This document shows positions 58,855 to 64,000 of a stretch of 64,000 bases of DNA, one piece after another; position 1 is the stretch's first letter; each line of letters starts with the position of its first letter. The notes beneath the pieces were generated by a model. The model did no database searches. It was not told the DNA's origin and saw only the letters and a program-made list of their open reading frames with translations. This DNA comes from DASRHD01 sp035485575 (GTDB lineage: Bacteria > Verrucomicrobiota > Verrucomicrobiia > Opitutales > Opitutaceae). A program made the translations under genes and the position numbers. Location of the stretch: the NCBI GenBank assembly GCA_035485575.1, contig DATHNW010000019.1, positions 106,619 to 170,618 of the forward strand. The letters are read 5' to 3'.

Positions 58855-59574
58855 ATGGCTGAAAATACCAACGCCTCCCTCTCCCCGCTGCCCGGCACGC
58901 TCTACGTCGTCGCCACGCCCATCGGCAACTTGGCCGATCTCACCGAACGGGCTCGGGCGATTCTCGCCGCGGTCGATCTCGTCGCCTGCGAGGACACGCG
59001 CACCACCGGAGCCATGCTCACACGCCTCGGCCTGCGCCGGGAGCTCACGGCCTACCACGATCACAACGAAATCGCGGCGGCCGAAACCCTCGCCGCGCAG
59101 CTGGCGGATGGAAAAAGCATCGCCCTCGTCTCCGACGCCGGCACGCCGGCGCTGAGCGATCCTGGCTTTCGCCTCGTCCGCGCCTGCCGCCGTCGCAACC
59201 TGGCGGTCGTGCCCGTGCCCGGCCCCAGTGCGCTAACGGCAGTGCTCAGCGCGAGCGGCCTGCCGACCAACGGCTTTCTCTTCGTCGGCTTTCTGCCGCC
59301 CAAAAGCGCGGCGCGCCTCGCCTTTTTGGAAAAGCACCGCGATTTTGACTACACGCTGGCGGTTTACGAAAGCTGCCACCGCATCGACAAATTCATGGCG
59401 GAAATCGTCGAAAAGCTCGGCCCAGCCCGCGTCATCTGCATCGCCAAGGAAGTCACCAAGATCCACGAGACCTTTCTCATCGGCCCCGCGGCCGAGGTGC
59501 AGGCCCGCCTCGCGAAGACAGCGCTCAAGGGCGAATTCGTCGTATTGATTGCACCTGCCGATTTCGTGCTTTGA
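58855..59574 (+). CDS. rsmI: 16S rRNA (cytidine-1402-2'-O)-methyltransferase
   Basis: 239 residues. SAM-dependent tetrapyrrole-methylase-fold enzyme modifying C1402 of 16S rRNA. GTLYVVATPIGNLADLTERA, VACEDTRTTGAML, ALVSDAGTPALSDPGF and VPGPSALTAVLSASGLP are the family signatures. The ATG immediately follows a terminator T-run, so neither a Shine-Dalgarno nor an upstream in-frame ATG exists; translation from a leaderless or very short leader is possible. Confidence 0.94.
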   Translation: MAENTNASLSPLPGTLYVVATPIGNLADLTERARAILAAVDLVACEDTRTTGAMLTRLGLRRELTAYHDHNEIAAAETLAAQLADGKSIALVSDAGTPALSDPGFRLVRACRRRNLAVVPVPGPSALTAVLSASGLPTNGFLFVGFLPPKSAARLAFLEKHRDFDYTLAVYESCHRIDKFMAEIVEKLGPARVICIAKEVTKIHETFLIGPAAEVQARLAKTALKGEFVVLIAPADFVL

Positions 59575-59617
59575 TTCAGCGTCACAACGCCGGAGCTGGC
59601 CTGTTTAACATTCCTTG

Positions 59618-59647
59618 CCTCTTCGCGCCTTTGCGCCTTTGCGTTAA
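59618..59647 (+). repeat. 30-nt dispersed repeat, copy 2
   Basis: 27 of 30 positions match 38695-38724; ends 2 nt before the ppx/gppA-like start. Confidence 0.7.
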
Positions 59648-59649
59648 GC

Positions 59650-60579
59650 ATGTCCGTCGCCGTCATCGACATCGGCAGCAACTCGATCAAGCTGCTCGTC
59701 GCCGCATGCGACGAGCGCGGACAGCTCGCCGCGCTCCATGCCAGGACGGTCGACGCGCGCATCAGCGCGGGCATCAGCCAGAGTCATCCGCACCTCGGTG
59801 AAGCCGGCATGGCCACCGGGCTTGCCGCCGTCCGTGAGTTGCTGGCCGAAGCGGCGCCGCTGGCACCCGTGCAGACCATTCTTGTGGCCACGAGCGCGGT
59901 GCGCGACGCAGTCAACGGCGCCGAATTCCGCGCCTGCGTCCACGCTGCCACCGGCCATGACATCCGCATCCTCAGCGGCGATGAGGAAGCCGATCTCATC
60001 GGTGCCGGCCTGGTCTGCGATCCCGCGCTTGCGGACCTGCGCGATTTTTATGTCTTCGACCTCGGCGGTGGCAGCCTCGAATGCCTTTCCTTCCGCGACC
60101 GTCGCATCGCCCAGGAAGCCAGCCTGCCGCTCGGCTGCGTGCGGCTGATGGAAAAATTCGTGCCCGATCCGGCGTCGTCCTTCCCGGACGACACGCGCCA
60201 AGCCGTGGCCGGATACGTACGGCAGGCCCTGGCCGCGAGCAAATTCCACTTCGGACCGGCGGGCGGTCCCGCGGTTTTCGCCGGTGGCAGCATGACGACC
60301 GTGCGGGCGATTTTCGCCGCACAGGCGGGTAAGGACATCCATGAAACCCGGTCCATCGTGACCATCACGGAACTGCGCACCCTGCTCGACCGCCTCGCAC
60401 CGTTGTCGCTGAAGGAGCGCCATAAGATTCCAGGCCTCCCGGCGCGCCGCGCCGATGTGTTTCCCACTGCCCTGGCGACCATCCTCGCCGTGGCCGAGTC
60501 GGCCAAGCTCGCCGAATTCCAGCACTCGTTCTACAACCTGCGCTGGGGCGTCGCGGCCAAGGCGTTGGGCAAGGTCTGA
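59650..60579 (+). CDS. Ppx/GppA-family phosphatase
   Basis: 309 residues. ASKHA-fold enzyme for polyphosphate or pppGpp hydrolysis. N-terminal AVIDIGSNSIKLLV, then SAVRDAVNG, ILSGDEEADLIGAG, the second phosphate loop VFDLGGGSLE, and AGGSMTTVRAI near residue 215. Short, lacking the C-terminal HD-like domain of E. coli Ppx. It is convergent with the rluD-like gene. Confidence 0.9.
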   Translation: MSVAVIDIGSNSIKLLVAACDERGQLAALHARTVDARISAGISQSHPHLGEAGMATGLAAVRELLAEAAPLAPVQTILVATSAVRDAVNGAEFRACVHAATGHDIRILSGDEEADLIGAGLVCDPALADLRDFYVFDLGGGSLECLSFRDRRIAQEASLPLGCVRLMEKFVPDPASSFPDDTRQAVAGYVRQALAASKFHFGPAGGPAVFAGGSMTTVRAIFAAQAGKDIHETRSIVTITELRTLLDRLAPLSLKERHKIPGLPARRADVFPTALATILAVAESAKLAEFQHSFYNLRWGVAAKALGKV

Positions 60580-60601
60580 ACGCGCCAGCCGATCGTTGGC
60601 C

Positions 60602-61522
60602 CTAGAGCGAACGCAACGCCGCAAGCATCTTGTTGAAATCCTCCGGCAGCGGTGCGCGCAGATCGAGCAAGGCGTTCGTGGCGGGATGCGTGAAGACAAT
60701 GCGCTCGGCATGCAGCATCACGCGCGGCGGCTTCGGCATCGACGGGCTGGCCTTCCAGCCGTAGACCGTGTCGCCAAGCACGGAATGGCCGATGGACTTG
60801 AAATGAACGCGAATCTGGTGCGTGCGGCCGGTATGGATGCGGCAGCGCACGAGCGCGGCGCTTTTTTCAAAAGCCTCAACCCGTTCCCAATCCGTGCGCG
60901 CGGGCCGGCCGCCCTCGCGCACCGTCATGCGGTGCCGTTGCACCGGATGGCGGCTGATGGCGCGGGTGATGACACCACTGGCGATCTTCGGCACACCGCT
61001 CACGAGCGCCAGATATTCCTTGTTCAGCGTGCGGCCGGCAAACTGGCCGGCCAACGCCCGATGCGCGGCATCGGTCTTGGCCACGAGCAGCACGCCCGAG
61101 GTCTCCTTGTCGAGACGGTGCACAATACCCGGCCGCGCGACACCGCCAATGCCGCTCAACTCCCCCGCACAATGGGCCAGCAGCGCATGCACCAGCGTGT
61201 TCTCGCCAGTACCGACGCCCGGATGCACAACCATGCCGGCTGGCTTGTTCAGGGCGATCAGGTGTTCATCCTCAAACAAAATCTCCAGCGGGATGGCGAC
61301 GGGCTTGAGTTCCGACGGCTGGGTTTCGGGCAGGGAAAACTCAATCACGTCCCCGGCACGCACTTCGTCGCTCTTGGCCAGCAGCCGGCCGCCGCGACGC
61401 ATCAGCCCGGCATCGAACGCGCGTTGCAACGCCGCCCGGCTGTGCGCGGGAAATGCCTGCGCGAGTATCTTGTCTGCACGCGTGCGACGAACGCCGGGAG
61501 GAACGGTATAGGTCTCAGACAT
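60602..61522 (-). CDS. RluD-family 23S rRNA pseudouridine synthase
   Basis: 306 residues from ATG 61520-61522. N-terminal S4-like RNA-binding region (RTRADKILAQAFPAHSRAALQRAFDAGLM), then the synthase core with GIVHRLDKETSGVLLVAKT (catalytic Asp138) and the RCRIHTGRTHQIRVHF motif. Probably modifies 23S rRNA; RluD versus RluC/A specificity cannot be set here. It overlaps the upstream adenosine-deaminase-like gene by 8 nt. Confidence 0.93.
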   Translation of the reverse strand: MSETYTVPPGVRRTRADKILAQAFPAHSRAALQRAFDAGLMRRGGRLLAKSDEVRAGDVIEFSLPETQPSELKPVAIPLEILFEDEHLIALNKPAGMVVHPGVGTGENTLVHALLAHCAGELSGIGGVARPGIVHRLDKETSGVLLVAKTDAAHRALAGQFAGRTLNKEYLALVSGVPKIASGVITRAISRHPVQRHRMTVREGGRPARTDWERVEAFEKSAALVRCRIHTGRTHQIRVHFKSIGHSVLGDTVYGWKASPSMPKPPRVMLHAERIVFTHPATNALLDLRAPLPEDFNKMLAALRSL

Positions 61523-62495
61523 GGGCCAGAAGTTGGTCGATTTCCGCGAGCGCGGCCCGGCGTTGCGCTTCATCCACCAGCGCGACAGCCCAGCCATTGC
61601 GGGCGACCTGCGCCAGTTCGACCCGCGTAAAACCAAGATCCGCGGCCAGCGCGGCGTATTCGTCACCGACGGTATTGGCGAACACAAGCGGGTCGTCTGT
61701 GCTCACCGTGCAGCGTACGCCGGCCGAGAGGAGCCGTTTGATCGGATGCTCCGTCATCGACGGCACCACGCCGAGGCGGACGTTGCTGATCGGGCACAGG
61801 TCAAACGTCACACCGCGGTCGCTGGCCAGGGCCACCACGGCGGGATCCTCGATGGCGCGCACGCCGTGCTCAACGCGCGTCACCCCCAGCTGCTCGATAG
61901 CCTCGCGGACCCGATGGGCACCGTCGAATTCACCGGCGTGGCACTTCGTCACCTTGCCCGCCGCGCGCAGGCGCGCCCAGACGCGCGCCGTCCACGGCTC
62001 GGTCGGCACCCCCTCGTAGCCGTGCAAGTCGACCCCGGCCAGATCGTCCCAGTTTTCCAGGTCATCAATGATGGCGCGCAGCGGGCCGTTGTAATCGGTG
62101 CGCAGCATACCGGCAAAGAGCCGCACTTCCAGCCCGCGCGGAACGGCGCTGCGAATGGCGGCAAGGATTTCCCGGCCGGGGACATTGATGAACTGCGTGA
62201 CGGGCAGATGGAAACTCGTCTCGACGTAGCGGACGTTCTGCGCCAGGTGCCCGGCAAAAACCGCCCGGGCTGCCTCGTGATAGCGCGCGGCACTGGTGAA
62301 CCAAGGCAGCGCATGGCCGAGCAGGACGCGGTCAAATTCCGGAAACGAAGCGAAGCGGTGGGCCGCGGCGTGAAAAAACGGCTGCGGCGGAAATTTTTTC
62401 GGCTGCCACGCCGTCAACATTCCATAGGGCAGCGCGCCTTCGATATGCAGATGCGTCTCGGTCTTGGGCAGCGACTGGATGAAGCCGCGCATCAC
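61515..62495 (-). CDS. Adenosine deaminase-family hydrolase
   Basis: 326 residues. Amidohydrolase: KTETHLHIEGAL (metal His15/His17), VTKCHAGEF, RVEHGVRA, and STDDPLVF (metal Asp). The pattern fits the adenosine/adenine deaminase family or the related amino-deaminases; substrate not certain. Overlaps the M29 gene stop at its start and rluD at its end, forming a coupled minus-strand operon. Confidence 0.85.
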   Translation of the reverse strand: MMRGFIQSLPKTETHLHIEGALPYGMLTAWQPKKFPPQPFFHAAAHRFASFPEFDRVLLGHALPWFTSAARYHEAARAVFAGHLAQNVRYVETSFHLPVTQFINVPGREILAAIRSAVPRGLEVRLFAGMLRTDYNGPLRAIIDDLENWDDLAGVDLHGYEGVPTEPWTARVWARLRAAGKVTKCHAGEFDGAHRVREAIEQLGVTRVEHGVRAIEDPAVVALASDRGVTFDLCPISNVRLGVVPSMTEHPIKRLLSAGVRCTVSTDDPLVFANTVGDEYAALAADLGFTRVELAQVARNGWAVALVDEAQRRAALAEIDQLLAHV

Positions 62496-63616
62496 GTCTT
62501 TTGGCCGAGCAGATAATCTGGGTTCAGCTTCTGCAGCGGCTTGGGCAGGAACAGCCCGTCCTGGCGGATGAGCTTGCCGTCAAACCAGATTTCGCCGCCA
62601 CCATATTCGGGACGCTGGATGCAGACCATGTCCCAATGCACCTGCGACTTGTTGCCATTGCCGCACTCCTCGTAGGCCTGACCGGGCGTGAAATGGAAAC
62701 TGCCGGCGATCTTTTCATCGAAAAGAATGTCGCGCATGGGCTCGCGGATGTACGGGTTGAAGCCGAGGGCGAATTCGCCGATGTAGCGGGCGCCGGCATC
62801 GCTATCGAGGATTTCGTTGAGGCGCTTCGTGTTGTTGGCCGTGGCCTCGACGATTTTTCCCTGCTTGAAAACCAGCCGGATGTTGTCGAACGACGTGCCG
62901 AGGTAAATCGTGGGGGCGTTGTACTGCACGACGCCCTCGACGCTGTCCCTCACCGGACAGGAAAACACCTCGCCATCGGGAATGTTGTAGCGGCCGCCGC
63001 ATTCCTTCGCCCCGATGCCCTTGATGGAAAACTTAAGATCGGTGCCGGGACCCTTGATCTGCACGCGGTCGGTTTTATTCATCAACCCGGCCAGCGCCGC
63101 CATGCCGGGCTCCATGCGCGAATAGTCGAGCGTGCAGACACGGAAATAAAAATCCTCGAATGTTTCGGTGCTCATGGCGGCCTGCTGGGCCATCGAGGGT
63201 GTCGGCCAGCGGAGCACGACCCATTTCGTCTTGTTCACCCGGTAATCGAGCACGGGCTTCATCAGCCGGCTGATGAGCTGCACCCGTGCAGCGGGCACGT
63301 CCGACGACTCAAAAATATTTTCCGCGCCGCGCAGCGCAATGTAGGCGTCCATTTTTTTCATGCGCGCCAGCTCGATCTCAGCATGCGGAGCGTATTGCGC
63401 CTCGTCCGCGCCCAACATGAGCTCACGGTTGATGCGCGCCCGGTGCAGCTGGACATACGGCTGCGCGCCGCATTTCCGGGTCGCACGGATGAGCGCGACG
63501 ACCATGGCCTCGGGCACGTCGAACGCGTCGATGAGCACGCGCTGGCCTTTTTTCAACCCGGTGGAGAAGTCCGTGAGTATTCCAGCCAGCTCGTGGTAAC
63601 GGGGATCGATGATCAT
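62492..63616 (-). CDS. M29-family aminopeptidase
   Basis: 374 residues from ATG 63614-63616. Metallo-aminopeptidase of the thermophilic M29 type: LKKGQRVLIDAFDVPEAMV, MNKTDRVQIKGPGTDLKF, NIPDGEVFSCPV, AGARYIGEFALGFNPYI, and the terminal EECGNGNKSQVHWDMVCIQRP metal region. It precedes the deaminase-like gene with overlap. Confidence 0.9.
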   Translation of the reverse strand: MIIDPRYHELAGILTDFSTGLKKGQRVLIDAFDVPEAMVVALIRATRKCGAQPYVQLHRARINRELMLGADEAQYAPHAEIELARMKKMDAYIALRGAENIFESSDVPAARVQLISRLMKPVLDYRVNKTKWVVLRWPTPSMAQQAAMSTETFEDFYFRVCTLDYSRMEPGMAALAGLMNKTDRVQIKGPGTDLKFSIKGIGAKECGGRYNIPDGEVFSCPVRDSVEGVVQYNAPTIYLGTSFDNIRLVFKQGKIVEATANNTKRLNEILDSDAGARYIGEFALGFNPYIREPMRDILFDEKIAGSFHFTPGQAYEECGNGNKSQVHWDMVCIQRPEYGGGEIWFDGKLIRQDGLFLPKPLQKLNPDYLLGQKT

Positions 63617-63673
63617 GGCTGCAGCTAACCCGGGTCGCCCGCGCGGCGGCAAGAGGGAAACGCACTGCCCGCA

Positions 63674-64000
63674 TCACGCCGCCGTGCGCGATCCCGTTTC
63701 CGGGAAACAGATCCGGCCGACCGCCTCGTCAAAGTCGGCGGCGCCGTGGATGATTTCGATCTCGAGCCGCAGGTAATACAGCGGCAACGGCGGCAGGTAG
63801 GTCGCGGGAATACGCACGGCATCCTTTTCGGTGGTCACGACAAATTCCAGCTTCGCCGCCGCAGCTTGCGTAAAAATCGCGCCGAGGTCCTCGATCGAGA
63901 ACCGGTGGTGGTCGAGAAAGCGGTGCGCCTGGTCAAATTGGGCGCCGAGGTCGCGCAGGATTTTCTCAAAGCTCTCCGGTGTGGCGATGCCGCTGAAGGC
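63674..64000 (-). CDS. lpxK: Tetraacyldisaccharide 4'-kinase, C-terminal part (5' end outside window)
   Basis: 109 residues read in from the right edge and stop at TGA 63674-63676. They begin AFSGIATPESFEKILRDLGA, then FLDHHRFSIEDLG, FVVTTEKDAVRIP and LPPLPLYYLRLEIEI, the C-terminal signature of LpxK, which phosphorylates the lipid A disaccharide at the inner membrane. It is the first visible gene of the minus-strand lpxK-M29-deaminase-rluD run. Confidence 0.93.
   Translation of the reverse strand, partial: AFSGIATPESFEKILRDLGAQFDQAHRFLDHHRFSIEDLGAIFTQAAAAKLEFVVTTEKDAVRIPATYLPPLPLYYLRLEIEIIHGAADFDEAVGRICFPETGSRTAA

Overview
High-GC bacterial chromosome fragment, gene-dense and free of rRNA, phage or CRISPR. 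The lipid A kinase fragment (lpxK), lipoproteins, an OmpA/Pal protein and a PilT-type ATPase indicate a diderm cell. Weak Shine-Dalgarno use, large two-component-propeller hybrid kinases, multi-modular secreted carbohydrate-active enzymes and a MamK-like actin fit the Verrucomicrobiota, probably Opitutae/Opitutaceae; this placement is inferred from gene content, not from a marker-gene search.

Layout. 1-2.8 kb: the end of a zinc-peptidase-like protein followed 5 nt later by a polymorphic toxin (DUF4157 domain at the N-terminus, AHH nuclease at the C-terminus), the most accessory-looking locus here. 2.8-8.8 kb, minus strand: pilT-like ATPase, a Pro-rich secreted protein, fabD, lepA, lepB. 9-11.2 kb: dapA-dapB-ruvA operon. 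11.2-15.6 kb: ECF sigma/anti-sigma pair, tRNA-Lys, a lipoprotein with a signal-peptidase-like fold, a LuxR-type response regulator, a CbiX-like protein and Pal. 15.6-20.5 kb: M20 dipeptidase, purH, apaG, beta-CASP metallo-hydrolase.

20.8-33.2 kb is a secreted-enzyme cluster: a lyase-like protein with five exact 79-residue HYR repeats, a GH18 chitinase, a GH75 chitosanase, a DUF1573 protein and a GH2 exo-beta-glucosaminidase. They share chitobiase-C-terminal-like and CBM6/35-like modules and, upstream of three of them, an AT-rich operator-like motif. Together they could take chitin/chitosan from polymer to glucosamine. A DUF5696/GH101-like protein lies at 36 kb.

33.3-49.5 kb: inositol-phosphatase-family protein, FmdB-type protein, dinB, a small low-GC patch, uvrA, DoxX, DUF3108, a large hybrid histidine kinase, 3-methyladenine glycosylase, PfkB-family kinase and a coiled-coil membrane protein. 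49.6-52.9 kb: rplU-rpmA, then an actin-like gene of the MamK family flanked by two small helical proteins. 52.9-64 kb: pheA, scpB, a 280-bp MITE-like element, ilvD, pgi, a 58-residue lipoprotein, rsmI, a Ppx/GppA-like protein, and a minus-strand run lpxK - M29 aminopeptidase - adenosine-deaminase-like - rluD-like.
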